From: Parabacteroides sp. PF5-9
GTDB lineage: Bacteria > Bacteroidota > Bacteroidia > Bacteroidales > Tannerellaceae
DNA: 64,000 nucleotides
Assembly (NCBI RefSeq): GCF_029893105.1
Contig: NZ_JARXWG010000007.1
Location: 79,033-143,032, forward strand
Reading direction: 5' to 3'
Part shown: positions 33,272 to 42,525 of the stretch, piece by piece
Layout: every line of letters begins with the position of its first letter
Numbering within the stretch: position 1 is the stretch's first letter
Position numbers and translations under genes: made by a program
Notes under the pieces: model-generated
Told to the model about the DNA's origin: nothing
Databases searched by the model: none
The model's input: the letters and a program-made list of their open reading frames with translations, nothing else

Positions 33272-34093
33272 TTAATACTGCTCATCCTTGTTGGGGAAGG
33301 TCACTTGTTTGACATCTGAAATATAACTGCCTACTCCCTCAACGATTCGGGTATGCAGGTTTTCATACTTACGAAGGAATTTAGGATTAAATCCTTTGGT
33401 CATACCAAGCATATCCTGCACAACAAGAACCTGTCCATCCACTTCGCTACCTGCACCAATACCAATGATCGGAATACGAAGTTCACGACTGACCTCTGCG
33501 GCCAGTTGAGCAGGTATTTTTTCAAGAGTAATACCAAAACATCCGGCTTCTTCCAATAGACGCGCATCACTCAACAGTTTTTGAGCCTCTGCTTCGTCTT
33601 TACCGCGCACCCCGAAGGTTCCGAACTTATTGATCGATTGAGGGGTTAATCCTAAGTGTCCCATTACAGGAATTCCTGCTTCAATGATTTTCTTCACGCT
33701 ATCAATGATTTCTACTCCTCCTTCCAGTTTCAATGCATCACAGCCACTCTCCTGCATAATGCGGATAGCATTTTTAACCCCTTCGGTCGGATTGACCTGA
33801 TACGTGCCGAAAGGCATATCGCAAACAACCAGTGCCCGTTTGACCGCCCTTACCACCGAACTGGCGTGATAAATCATCCGATCGATTGTCATAGGTACAG
33901 TCGTTGTATATCCGGCCATCACGTTAGCTGCCGAATCACCGATCAGTATCGCATCTAAGCCTGCCTCGTCCAATATCCCCGCCATCGTATAATCATAAGC
34001 CGTCAGCATCGCGATTTTTTCACCTTTGTTTTTCATTTCCTGTAAACGCAACGTTGTCACTTTACGGCTATCTTCCACTAAATATCCTGCCAT
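33272..34093 (-). CDS. panB: 3-methyl-2-oxobutanoate hydroxymethyltransferase
   Basis: PanB (273 aa) transfers a hydroxymethyl group from methylene-THF to 3-methyl-2-oxobutanoate, the first step of pantothenate and coenzyme A synthesis. It is a cytoplasmic TIM barrel. Seen: MLTAYDYTMAGILDEAGLDAILIGDSAANVMAGY with the metal-binding Asp in GDS, DMPFGTY, LEGG, GHLGLTPQS, GITLEKIPAQLA, and PIIGIGAGSEVDGQVLVVQDMLGM. Length is typical. The promoter CAAAGCTA (34119-34126, complement of a TAnnTTTG -7 box) gives a leader of about 20 nt. It is divergent from a LysR gene; no other pan gene is nearby. Confidence 0.95.
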   Translation of the reverse strand: MAGYLVEDSRKVTTLRLQEMKNKGEKIAMLTAYDYTMAGILDEAGLDAILIGDSAANVMAGYTTTVPMTIDRMIYHASSVVRAVKRALVVCDMPFGTYQVNPTEGVKNAIRIMQESGCDALKLEGGVEIIDSVKKIIEAGIPVMGHLGLTPQSINKFGTFGVRGKDEAEAQKLLSDARLLEEAGCFGITLEKIPAQLAAEVSRELRIPIIGIGAGSEVDGQVLVVQDMLGMTKGFNPKFLRKYENLHTRIVEGVGSYISDVKQVTFPNKDEQY

Positions 34094-34224
34094 TTCTGTT
34101 TTTTTTGAATTAAGGAGGCAAAGCTAACCCGCCTATAGAACATAATTAATACTTTTCTAATGGGAATTAACTATCAGTTAATCGTTTTTACCTATCAACA
34201 AAGAGGATTCATTCAAAATATCCA

Positions 34225-34232
34225 TACCTTTG
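34225..34232 (+). promoter_or_regulatory. -7 box of the LysR gene
   Basis: TACCTTTG at 34225-34232 fits the Bacteroidetes -7 consensus. Transcription near 34239 supports ATG 34251. Confidence 0.6.
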
Positions 34233-34250
34233 GCATCAAATCGGGTAAAC

Positions 34251-35168
34251 ATGGATATCAGACAATTAAATTACTTTATCAAAGCAGCTGAGTTTCAAAA
34301 TTTCACAAAAGCATCTAAAGCAGCATGTATTGCTGAGAGTTCACTATCGGTACAGATCAAACAACTGGAAACAGAATTAGGTGTAGAACTATTTATTCGG
34401 GAGAAAAAACGGGTCACCCTCTCTGAAGCCGGGAAAAAACTACTGCCTCATGCCCGAATGGTGATTGCAGATATCAAGGAGGCAGCAACAGCGGTACAAG
34501 ATATAAACGAAATGCGAAGTGGCTCGTTGCGTATTGGAGGTATATTCAGTTTATGTTCCCTGTTGACAGATACGCTGGTTCCTTTTTCTATAAAATACCC
34601 TTCGATTCATGTAAAGATTGTGAGTAAATCCGGCAAACGTCTGTTTGAAATGCTCCATGCGAACGAGTTGGATTTTGTGTTGACTTTCGATTCACCTGTC
34701 AGAGACCCTCGTTTAGACCGAATAGAACTTTTTGAATCACCGCTGACCGTTATCGCACATAAAGATCATCCAATCGCCAAATACGATCAGATCTCATTAG
34801 ATGCACTAACGGAGTATCCATTAGCTTTGCCCGAAAGCGGCATGCATGTCAGAGATATTTTAGAAGAAAGATTTCCGGAGATCATACAAACGCTGAACAC
34901 ACAATTAGAATTAAATGATGTCAATATCCTTTATCAGCTTGTGTGTACAAAACACTGGATTTCTATTATGCCTCGATCTATACAGAAAGATCATAACAGG
35001 ATCAAAGCAATCAAATTATCCGAAAAAAACACCAATATGACCGCTGCTGTCTATTGGAAAAAAGGAGGATATCGAAAGAAAACAGTAGAAGTCTTTATGA
35101 AAATGTTTGAAGATCACTTAAACGATAGCGCTGTTCTCTACAGATACCGCAACGAAATTTTTGAATAA
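34251..35168 (+). CDS. LysR-family transcriptional regulator
   Basis: A 305-aa LTTR. The winged HTH is at residues 1-60 (MDIRQLNYFIKAAEFQNFTKASKAACIAESSLSVQIKQLETELG); the periplasmic-binding-protein-like effector domain follows, with LRIGGIFSLCSLL and SGMHVRDILEERFPE. The start at 34251 is chosen from the promoter and the standard LysR N-terminus. It is divergent from panB with 157 bp between starts. LTTRs often control their divergent neighbour, so regulation of panB is possible. A CynR/OxyR-like effector is not identifiable. Confidence 0.92.
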   Translation: MDIRQLNYFIKAAEFQNFTKASKAACIAESSLSVQIKQLETELGVELFIREKKRVTLSEAGKKLLPHARMVIADIKEAATAVQDINEMRSGSLRIGGIFSLCSLLTDTLVPFSIKYPSIHVKIVSKSGKRLFEMLHANELDFVLTFDSPVRDPRLDRIELFESPLTVIAHKDHPIAKYDQISLDALTEYPLALPESGMHVRDILEERFPEIIQTLNTQLELNDVNILYQLVCTKHWISIMPRSIQKDHNRIKAIKLSEKNTNMTAAVYWKKGGYRKKTVEVFMKMFEDHLNDSAVLYRYRNEIFE

Positions 35169-35567
35169 AAGAGCGGCTTTAACAAACGAACTTTTCCAAC
35201 TATTGATTTACGTTATTTACAAAAAGAAGAATTCTACTTTTTGTAAAACTCTTTTTTTACTAAAAAAAACAGCAGATTTGTCTTATTTTTTTACGCACAA
35301 GACAAGAAATATAGACATGTGACATAACGTTGTCTTTTTTTTCTGAAAACAAAAAAAACACCCACTAAACGCGCAAAAGTTGTTTTTACACTAACCAATT
35401 GATTCTCTAATTTTGTATCGTGTTTCATTTCAGTACAATTCACAACAAACTTTGTAAAGAAGATAGTACAAAAAGAGAATACCGTTTTCATAAAAATTGA
35501 GGAGAAGTTACAAATAAAACTGCGCCTGTTCTTTAAAAGGACAGCATACGTTCGACAAAAAGAGTTC
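35169..35567 (+). promoter_or_regulatory. Long leader of the fimbrial locus
   Basis: There is no gene in 399 bp. A -7 box TAATTTTG is at 35408-35415, giving a leader of about 145 nt before the fimbrillin ATG at 35568. Upstream are T- and A-rich runs (T7 and A8) around 35240-35360. No inverted repeats typical of an invertible promoter are seen within the stretch. Confidence 0.5.
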
Positions 35568-36908
35568 ATGAAAAATTTATTACAGCAGATATACCGGGGA
35601 TTATTATTACTCTTTTCATGCGCAAGTATTGTTTCTTGCACATCTGAAGAGATACCTATCAAAGAATCAAACGATAAGGAAGTTCTCTTGGAACTCCCTA
35701 TGACTCGTTCCGGAGACGAAAACGAAAATCGCATCGCAAATGCCCGTTTGATCATTTTCAAAACATCCGGCAACAACAGACTGGTTCTCAACCGATATAA
35801 AAGTGGATCAGACATCACCTTCTCCGAATTAGTACCAGTCGGAAATCTGGATATATTCATTGTCACGAATGAAAAAGCCGCATGGGCGCTGGATAATATC
35901 AGTTCAGCTTACGAACTCAAACAAAAAGTCATTGATTATTCGGCATACCCGGCTGTAGATTCCCAGACACCGATTCCGATGTTTGCTGCATATCAAAATG
36001 TATATGTCAATCCATCCGGTGACATCTATAAAGATGGCAACTCTTTATTTATAGATAATGTAATGGGACGAGTTTCGCGGCTTTATTCAAAGGTGACTAT
36101 TCATATGGCCTGTGTCTTTGAAAATGCAATTGATATCGCCAATCCATTTGAAGTGAAAAGCGTTTCGATCAAACACCTGCCTAAAAAATCGTATTTATCG
36201 CCCGCTCCTTATACAGGGACAGAGACTACCGATTTTTTTAATGGAGCCAACGCCCCGCAGAGTGATTATACTCCGATCCTGAATGGCGCTGTTCAGACAG
36301 GTTTCAGCGGTAGTTCTTCCTTTTATATACCGGAATATGTTGTGAACGATATCAACCTGTATAGCTATGTCTCGATCGTCTTCTGCCGAAAAAATAATCC
36401 GGCGATCGAACAAGAATACAAATTGGTATTGGGCGACGGACTGAAAGAGCACTCCAACGCCTATATGCTTCATTCACCCGACAGAACAGCTGCCGATTTG
36501 ACCATCAATCGCAATACGGAATACATCTTTAATGTGATTGTCAAAGGTTTTGGTGGTTACGGTGAAGAAGATATGGATATAAATGCCCATGTGCTCACCT
36601 GGAAAGGAGTAGACATTTATAAAGATTATACCCAATATACATTTACTGTTTCTCAGAATACATTCAGAATTCCGGCAACGCAATTGCCGCATACTGCATT
36701 ATTGTACATCTATACCAATTTCCCCAATGGCTGGGATGCACGATTCGAAAACCCTTCGGGTCACTTACAATTCCCGAACTATACTCCAGGATTTTCGATG
36801 TTTTCCGGCTTTTTACTCTTTAATGTGACAGGGGCTATCGCTTCACCGGAAACAATCATAATCAACAGTGGAAATATTACAAAGAAAATAACTGTTAGTA
36901 CATATTAA
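35568..36908 (+). CDS. FimA/Mfa1-type fimbrillin lipoprotein
   Basis: A 446-aa exported lipoprotein resembling Bacteroidales type V fimbrial subunits. The lipobox is IVSC (Cys25 in CASIVSCTSEE). After it the N-terminal beta-domain has the family pattern PMTRSGDENENRIANARLIIF, including an Arg (MTR-SG) where Porphyromonas subunits are cut by Arg-gingipain to allow strand exchange, and GNLDIFIVTNE. The C-terminus (SPETIIINSGNITKKITVSTY) provides possible donor strands. It is the first of three same-strand genes (23- and 18-bp gaps), likely stalk or anchor. Which subunit it is cannot be assigned from sequence. Confidence 0.8.
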   Translation: MKNLLQQIYRGLLLLFSCASIVSCTSEEIPIKESNDKEVLLELPMTRSGDENENRIANARLIIFKTSGNNRLVLNRYKSGSDITFSELVPVGNLDIFIVTNEKAAWALDNISSAYELKQKVIDYSAYPAVDSQTPIPMFAAYQNVYVNPSGDIYKDGNSLFIDNVMGRVSRLYSKVTIHMACVFENAIDIANPFEVKSVSIKHLPKKSYLSPAPYTGTETTDFFNGANAPQSDYTPILNGAVQTGFSGSSSFYIPEYVVNDINLYSYVSIVFCRKNNPAIEQEYKLVLGDGLKEHSNAYMLHSPDRTAADLTINRNTEYIFNVIVKGFGGYGEEDMDINAHVLTWKGVDIYKDYTQYTFTVSQNTFRIPATQLPHTALLYIYTNFPNGWDARFENPSGHLQFPNYTPGFSMFSGFLLFNVTGAIASPETIIINSGNITKKITVSTY

Positions 36909-36931
36909 CGAAAACAAAAAGAAATCAAAAG

Positions 36932-39322
36932 ATGAAAAAATGGTGGATATATGTAATGATCCTTTGTTTGATCGCATGTACTAAAGAGGAAAAGGAGCCT
37001 ACGCCTCCTTTGGTTGGTCCTTTAGAAATCGCCTTAAAAATCAAATTTCCCAAAAGTCAGTCACTCTATTCCAGAGGACTGACAACAGTTGAAGAAAACC
37101 GTATTGAAACACTTCAGATCTTTGCTTTCACCAACGGAGGTACCGACAATCAGCTCGATGATAAATTTGCGTATAAGATTGATGTATACTCCGGGATTCA
37201 AGCAATCGGAGAAGAGATCAAACAGGTCAATGTCGCCTTAAGAATGCTGGAAAAACGACAACGGCTGGTTTTAGTCGCCAATCCTCCTGCCGGCATATCG
37301 ATCGAACCCACTGTTGGCACAACGATGCGTGATATTTTCACTCCCATCCAATTCTCTGCATCTCCCTGGCGGACAGAAGAGATTTCCGATTTTCCGGCTT
37401 TTCCGATGTGGGGGCAGATGAAAGATTCCATATTAATCATGCCGGACTCCAACGAATTACCCAATACGCCTATAGAGATCAATATGTTTCGTACTATGGC
37501 TAAGGTTAATATCGGAGTCGATACTCAAAATTTCTCTTCGACATTGTCCAACGATTTCAAACTCGAAACCGTTTATGTCTGCAACGCCAGTGAATCCAGC
37601 TATCTGACTCCCCATTCAGACTATATGAGCGGTTCAAACATCAATCAATTGGAAATAGATAAAACAAGGCCTACAGCAAATAAATTCGCAGAACAATCAT
37701 ACGCCGTATCTTCCCCTTACAGAAGATTAGACAACACGATCTACATCCCTGAATCAGACATTTTATCCGAATCCAACGAACCTGCTTTTTTAGTTGTAAA
37801 AGGAAGTTATAAAAATAAACCGGGCTTTTATCGGATCGATTTTGTCAGATACACCCATTTCTACCCGATATTACGTAATCACGAATACAATATCAATATC
37901 ATAGGAGTTAATACAGGCGGTTATTCCACGCTGCAAGAAGCCAAAAACGCCCCACCCTCAGAAGACAGTTTCTCCCTTATCATCGACGAAACAAATGCTG
38001 TTTTGAATGAGTTCACATATAACAACGACTATATGCTGGGAGTAGATATAAGCGAAGTGCTTTTCGACTGGGACAAACAACTGGTAAGTTCGGTAAACAA
38101 CAAGATACTCGAACAATCCATCCATTTGTTTACCACTTATACCCAATGGTCGGCAACCATCGAAAACGGAGCGACCTGGCTCACTCTTGTAGACGGATCG
38201 ACCGAAACGTCCGAAATATCAGACAAAGACCAACCGTCGAACACCCTTTCGACCTTTAAGATCCGTATGAAAGAAGAAAATCTGACCGGCAAAGAACGAT
38301 CTGCTAAAATCACGTTAAAAGCCGGATTACTCAATATTCAAATCAATGTCAGACAAAGCGGAGGAGCCAACGCTTATCTTATGCGATTCGAACCGGGAGC
38401 CAATAAGGCGACTATTAGAATTCCTCTGGCTTATATACGCGAGGCCTTACGACAAACCACTCAGACCATTCCGGATATGAGTGATTTGAATGCGAAAGTC
38501 ATATGGCATGAAATTAAAGAAAGTTTTCCGGTCACGTTTAGTGCTACACTCAGTGGAACCGAATACATAGAGGTAACCGCCAACGCCACTAACGGCATCT
38601 ATAACGGAAATGCCTTAATTGCCCTTGTCAAAGGAACAGGCATCGGCATGGTGGGGAGTGGCGATCCGCAAAAAATAGTATGGAGCTCACATGTATGGAG
38701 TATGCAAAATAAAGGCACAGATAATCTCGATTATGATTTTCACAATCCGAATCAAGAACGTTTCATGCCGACTATACTGGGTAAACATGCTACAAACAAA
38801 GGGATGTTTTATCAATGGGGCAGAAAAGATCCGTTCCCTGCATATCCGAATGATGTGACGCCAAGAGTCATTTCGACCGTTCCGGTGTCAGCGTCGAACA
38901 CTTTAATCGATGCCATTCAACATCCGACCATATTCTACTCTTCGCATTCCGACATTCACGACTGGGCTGGTAGTTTGTCTAACAAGGATTTATGGCATAC
39001 AACTCAAAAGACCTACTACGACCCCTGCCCTACCGGATGGCGTGTTCCTGAACGAAACGAAAGTAACCACTACTGGCATATTCCTACCGAAGGCAACATC
39101 TTCCTGAACGGTTTTATAAATGGGACTACCGGAGAATGGAAAGCCAAAGACTCCTTTCATTTCGGTTATCTTTGGACGGCAACGGCAAGTATGCTTCCCG
39201 ATCATACCCCTGTCCTTTGTATCGATAACACCGGAAATATTGACGTAACAGCCTACTCCTCTCGCGTTGTGGGACATTCGATCCGCTGCATCAAAGACAT
39301 TACATTGGTAAAAAACAAATAA
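36932..39322 (+). CDS. Fimbrial tip-like lipoprotein with BACON-like and FISUMP-like domains
   Basis: A 796-aa lipoprotein (lipobox LIAC, residues 13-16). The N-terminal half is a fimbrillin-like domain (GLTTVEENRIETLQIFAFTNGG; MFRTMAKVNIGVD). A BACON-like Ig-fold segment lies at about 400-480 (WSATIENGATWLTLVDGS ... ERSAKITLKAGLLNIQINVRQSGG). The C-terminus (about 590-790) resembles the Fibrobacter major paralogous domain: QWGRKDPFPAYPND, YYDPCPTGWRVPERNES and GHSIRCIKD. Such composite proteins are usual at the tip of Mfa/Fim fimbriae and may bind glycans or host surfaces. It follows the fimbrillin by 23 bp. Confidence 0.78.
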   Translation: MKKWWIYVMILCLIACTKEEKEPTPPLVGPLEIALKIKFPKSQSLYSRGLTTVEENRIETLQIFAFTNGGTDNQLDDKFAYKIDVYSGIQAIGEEIKQVNVALRMLEKRQRLVLVANPPAGISIEPTVGTTMRDIFTPIQFSASPWRTEEISDFPAFPMWGQMKDSILIMPDSNELPNTPIEINMFRTMAKVNIGVDTQNFSSTLSNDFKLETVYVCNASESSYLTPHSDYMSGSNINQLEIDKTRPTANKFAEQSYAVSSPYRRLDNTIYIPESDILSESNEPAFLVVKGSYKNKPGFYRIDFVRYTHFYPILRNHEYNINIIGVNTGGYSTLQEAKNAPPSEDSFSLIIDETNAVLNEFTYNNDYMLGVDISEVLFDWDKQLVSSVNNKILEQSIHLFTTYTQWSATIENGATWLTLVDGSTETSEISDKDQPSNTLSTFKIRMKEENLTGKERSAKITLKAGLLNIQINVRQSGGANAYLMRFEPGANKATIRIPLAYIREALRQTTQTIPDMSDLNAKVIWHEIKESFPVTFSATLSGTEYIEVTANATNGIYNGNALIALVKGTGIGMVGSGDPQKIVWSSHVWSMQNKGTDNLDYDFHNPNQERFMPTILGKHATNKGMFYQWGRKDPFPAYPNDVTPRVISTVPVSASNTLIDAIQHPTIFYSSHSDIHDWAGSLSNKDLWHTTQKTYYDPCPTGWRVPERNESNHYWHIPTEGNIFLNGFINGTTGEWKAKDSFHFGYLWTATASMLPDHTPVLCIDNTGNIDVTAYSSRVVGHSIRCIKDITLVKNK

Positions 39323-39340
39323 TAAAAGAGGCCATTCAAC

Positions 39341-41365
39341 ATGGAAATACGAAAATTCATCTGTGCTCATTTGCTATTAGTTTGTACACTATCACTACAA
39401 GCGGATGGGTTATATAATGCCGGAAACATGTATGTCGGAGGTCTGGTTAATAGTGCTGTCCTATATATTAAAGGTGATTTAACGGCAGGAGGCAACTCCC
39501 AGATCATGCATCCCGGTAAAACAATCCTGACCGGCAACCTGATTAATAATGTGACACATACAAACTCATTTGTGTTTAATGATTCGCCCAATGGACGCAG
39601 TGGTCTTTTTGTCTTTCAGGGAACAACGCCACAACGGATCTATGGGAGTGCCAACAAATCGACCAATCCGGTCAAATTTCCCCATACAGTCATTCTAAAT
39701 AATCTACACAATATAAACCCATCTTTAACTGTTGATCCGGATATGAGTATCAATCTCAAGGATATGACATTTATTCAGGGACGTCTCATTCTGGATTCAA
39801 AAACTGCAGACGACAAAACGGTTGTAGCTCATCTCTGGCTGGAAGATAATGCAGCAACCATCAACAACAACCTTGATCAACCTCGGATACAGGTTAATCT
39901 GAACATAGGCGCACATTTAGATCTCGGACGTCTGATCGGATTCACCCCTCCCTTTGAAGTACTTCACGCCGACTATTTTTTCTATAATTTCCTCTCCGTA
40001 CCTGCCGAAACAGATTTATTCAATGGGTCAAACAACGATTTGTGGATCACAGATCCTTTAAGGGGCTTAACAGGAGGAACTGGCTATATTCTTGGACAAG
40101 GGCTTGTACCTTTTTCCAATACCATGTATTACTTAAGCAGTATTGATCAAAGATGGAAAACGTCACCCAACAATGCGAAATTTAGTGATGTTATCAATGA
40201 TAAATTTATGTTTGGACGATATTCTGCCCCTGCTTCATTTAAAGCGATATTGGCCAATGAAGGCATCGATGGGTACACCGGAGAAAAACTCATTAATAAT
40301 GATGTATCAATTACTTTGAATAATGGTTACAACTATTTGGGAAACCCGTTTACCGTCCCGTTGGATTTAACCGACTTACTGGGTAACAACCGGAACGAAT
40401 GGGGACTTGCAACCGGACACAATGTGAAGAGAAACTACTATATATTAGCCCCAAACAGTACGGGACATAGCACCGACGGAGTACAATTCACCTTCACGGC
40501 CAGTTATCTGGTGGGACAAAAAGAAGGAAGTACCACAGACCTCTACGCCAACAATAACCTGATCGCCCCAATGCAAATGTTTGTACTGAAAAATGAAGGA
40601 GGTCAAATTCATTCATTCAAAATACCACGCTCCAGAAGAAGCCACGGTGATGTCTCGTTTCTTCGCAGTTCAAAAAATGAATTCACCGAATCCGTCGACG
40701 AACTATTGATCGAAACCCGCGATACACAAACCGGAGGCTTCGACCGCCTATGTATCGTCTTTCGCGATAACGCCGATGCAAAAGCGACCGATAGGTATGA
40801 TACGGAGAAACTGTTCAATAACACCGGTGGCGTCAACCAGATATATACCCGTTCGGCTGATGGAAAAAAACTGACAACAAATGTCGTTCAACCCACAGAG
40901 AAAAAACTGACAATGTATTTTGAACCACCTCTGGAAACCCAGAAAATCGAATTGGATGCGTACAGACTGAATAGTTTACACGCGATAAATCAGGTCGTAC
41001 TTGAAGATAGACAAACCGGCAACCAAACAGATCTGACCAGAAATCCACGGTATACATTCTATGCCAATCCTGCTGATCGAATCGACCGGTTCGTATTGCA
41101 TTTCTCCTCCTCCATCGATCAGAATGACCGCATCAACCAATCCGTATTAAATGCACATTATCACGAAGGAATTATTGCTATTCAAGGCTTAGAGAGCAAT
41201 GATCTCGGAAAAGAAATTTCATTATATAATATGCAAGGACAGTTATTACACGTCACAAAAATAACAGAGACACCTTCTTATAATATAAACATGCCATTGC
41301 AAACTGGTCTATATCTCCTTAAAATAAGAGACAGAAAAGAAACCATTAAACTCCCTGTTAACTAA
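39341..41365 (+). CDS. Secreted surface protein with T9SS sorting domain
   Basis: A 674-aa exported protein of no recognised function. The signal peptide is about residues 1-22 (FICAHLLLVCTLSLQADG). Most of the body is predicted beta-rich, with GNMYVGGLVNSAVLYIKGDL and several NG/GN turns. The final 75 residues form a type A T9SS C-terminal domain: KEISLYNMQGQLLHVTKI, then NINMPLQTGLYLLKIRDRKETIKLPVN. The protein should cross the outer membrane through the T9SS and be anchored. It is the third gene of the fimbrial locus (18-bp gap), so it may act with the fimbriae. Confidence 0.8.
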   Translation: MEIRKFICAHLLLVCTLSLQADGLYNAGNMYVGGLVNSAVLYIKGDLTAGGNSQIMHPGKTILTGNLINNVTHTNSFVFNDSPNGRSGLFVFQGTTPQRIYGSANKSTNPVKFPHTVILNNLHNINPSLTVDPDMSINLKDMTFIQGRLILDSKTADDKTVVAHLWLEDNAATINNNLDQPRIQVNLNIGAHLDLGRLIGFTPPFEVLHADYFFYNFLSVPAETDLFNGSNNDLWITDPLRGLTGGTGYILGQGLVPFSNTMYYLSSIDQRWKTSPNNAKFSDVINDKFMFGRYSAPASFKAILANEGIDGYTGEKLINNDVSITLNNGYNYLGNPFTVPLDLTDLLGNNRNEWGLATGHNVKRNYYILAPNSTGHSTDGVQFTFTASYLVGQKEGSTTDLYANNNLIAPMQMFVLKNEGGQIHSFKIPRSRRSHGDVSFLRSSKNEFTESVDELLIETRDTQTGGFDRLCIVFRDNADAKATDRYDTEKLFNNTGGVNQIYTRSADGKKLTTNVVQPTEKKLTMYFEPPLETQKIELDAYRLNSLHAINQVVLEDRQTGNQTDLTRNPRYTFYANPADRIDRFVLHFSSSIDQNDRINQSVLNAHYHEGIIAIQGLESNDLGKEISLYNMQGQLLHVTKITETPSYNINMPLQTGLYLLKIRDRKETIKLPVN

Positions 41366-41456
41366 ACAAATGCCTATTTATTAAAACCGAACAAACAGAG
41401 ACACAAGTAATTTACATGTTTTTACATACGTAATTATACTGTTTATTCAAACAATT

Positions 41457-41490
41457 AAAAGTTCTGACTTGTGAAAGCCGGAACTTTTTT
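41457..41490. terminator. Terminator after the fimbrial locus
   Basis: AAAAGTTC at 41457 pairs with GAACTTTT at 41481, followed by T6. It serves the plus-strand locus and lies between convergent genes. Confidence 0.6.
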
Positions 41491-41525
41491 CATCTATATA
41501 TAAGAAGGAATAAAACCACCGAACA

Positions 41526-42143
41526 TTATAAAACTATTTTCCCATCTTTCACCATATTAACAAGTTCTATGGCATTTTTAGCACCGATTTTCTGAAGTCC
41601 GCTTTTCCGATAACCATTCACCGTTTCTGTTGTAATAAACAACTGTTCCCCGATATCACGGCTTCTATACCCTTCGACAACCAATTTTAAAACCTGTTTT
41701 TCACGAGGAGTCAGCCGAAACCTCTGATCCGCTACCCTCTTTTGCATCAAGATCTTCACCTCAGTAGAGAGAAAAATCTCTCCTTCCATGACTTTCTCCA
41801 AACCGATCAACACCTCCTCCGTCAATTCACTTTTTAAGATATAACCAGCAACACCAGCATTCAACACCGTTTTAATGATCGAATATTCATTATGAGTAGA
41901 TAATATCAATATTTTCTGCTCCGGATATTTCTGTATGATTTCCTGACAAAAGTCAACCCCGCTACCATCCGGCAAAATTAAGTCCAATAAAAGAATATCG
42001 GGACGTCTTATCGTTAATGTTTTCTTGCATTCCGTTAATGTATAAGAGACATCGCAAATCTCTGCTTTCCCAGAATTACGGATAGACAGACATAACCATT
42101 CCACCAACATTTTATGATCTTCCACAATATGTACACTTACCAT
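41526..42143 (-). CDS. NarL/FixJ-type response regulator
   Basis: A 205-aa two-component regulator. The receiver domain (1-120) has the acidic pocket VEDH, phospho-acceptor Asp in ILLLDLILPDGSG (about 53), Thr/Ser switch STHNEYS and Lys in YILKSEL. The LuxR-type HTH (about 140-205) has LTPREKQVLKLVVEGYRSRDIGEQLFITTETVNGYRKSGLQKIG. No histidine kinase gene is adjacent, so it is an orphan. It is divergent from the Hsp70/kinase operon, separated by 382 bp with palindromic repeats, and could regulate that operon. Confidence 0.94.
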   Translation of the reverse strand: MVSVHIVEDHKMLVEWLCLSIRNSGKAEICDVSYTLTECKKTLTIRRPDILLLDLILPDGSGVDFCQEIIQKYPEQKILILSTHNEYSIIKTVLNAGVAGYILKSELTEEVLIGLEKVMEGEIFLSTEVKILMQKRVADQRFRLTPREKQVLKLVVEGYRSRDIGEQLFITTETVNGYRKSGLQKIGAKNAIELVNMVKDGKIVL

Positions 42144-42252
42144 AACGCTTCTTGTTTTTATCTATATTTTTAAAGACAGGGTTCTTTTACACACACGATT
42201 CAAATAGAAAACCGGATCTTATATGTCCATTTTTTAGAGACACGTAGGTCTG

Positions 42253-42348
42253 TTTTCTGTTAGAGGTACGTCTAAATGAAATTAGAGGTACCTCTAAAAC
42301 GATTTACACCTACCTCTAAATGATTTTAGACGTACCTCTAACAGAAAA
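42253..42348. repeat. 96-bp palindromic repeat upstream of the Hsp70 operon
   Basis: Outer arms of 24 bp (42253-42276 and 42325-42348) are perfect inverted copies, containing TTAGAGGTACGTCTAAA and its complement. Between them are two more related units, TTAGAGGTACCTCTAAA (itself palindromic) and TTACACCTACCTCTAAA. Four half-related 16-bp units in about 96 bp can form a large cruciform or array of protein sites. Confidence 0.9.
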
Positions 42349-42383
42349 ATACAAAGTTAAAGTTACAAAAGCATCTACGCCAC

Positions 42384-42457
42384 CCCACTTATAGGGTATT
42401 ATCATTCTTTTTTTTAGTAAAAAACATTACCCACAAAAACCCCCATTAATGGGGTAT
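42384..42457. promoter_or_regulatory. Twin operator-like repeats of the Hsp70 operon
   Basis: CCCACTTATAGGGTAT (42384-42399) and CCCATTAATGGGGTAT (42442-42457) are related 16-bp sequences of dyad type, 58 bp apart and in the same orientation. The second lies 20 bp before the -7 box at 42478, in the usual position for an activator site. The divergent response regulator is the obvious candidate ligand; this is inferred. Confidence 0.5.
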
Positions 42458-42477
42458 GAAATCAACTCCTCTTCCTT

Positions 42478-42485
42478 TACTTTTG
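42478..42485 (+). promoter_or_regulatory. -7 box of the Hsp70/kinase operon
   Basis: TACTTTTG at 42478-42485, 40 bp before ATG 42526, matches TAnnTTTG. No -33 TTTG is seen at the proper distance, suggesting activator dependence. Confidence 0.58.
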
Positions 42486-42525
42486 TTGCATATCTGCAAT
42501 AACAACGTGTGTAACCTATACTTAG

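Noticed and set aside
35240..35420. Invertible promoter for the fimbrial locus
   Set aside because: No pair of inverted repeats flanks the promoter within the leader, and no invertase gene is nearby.
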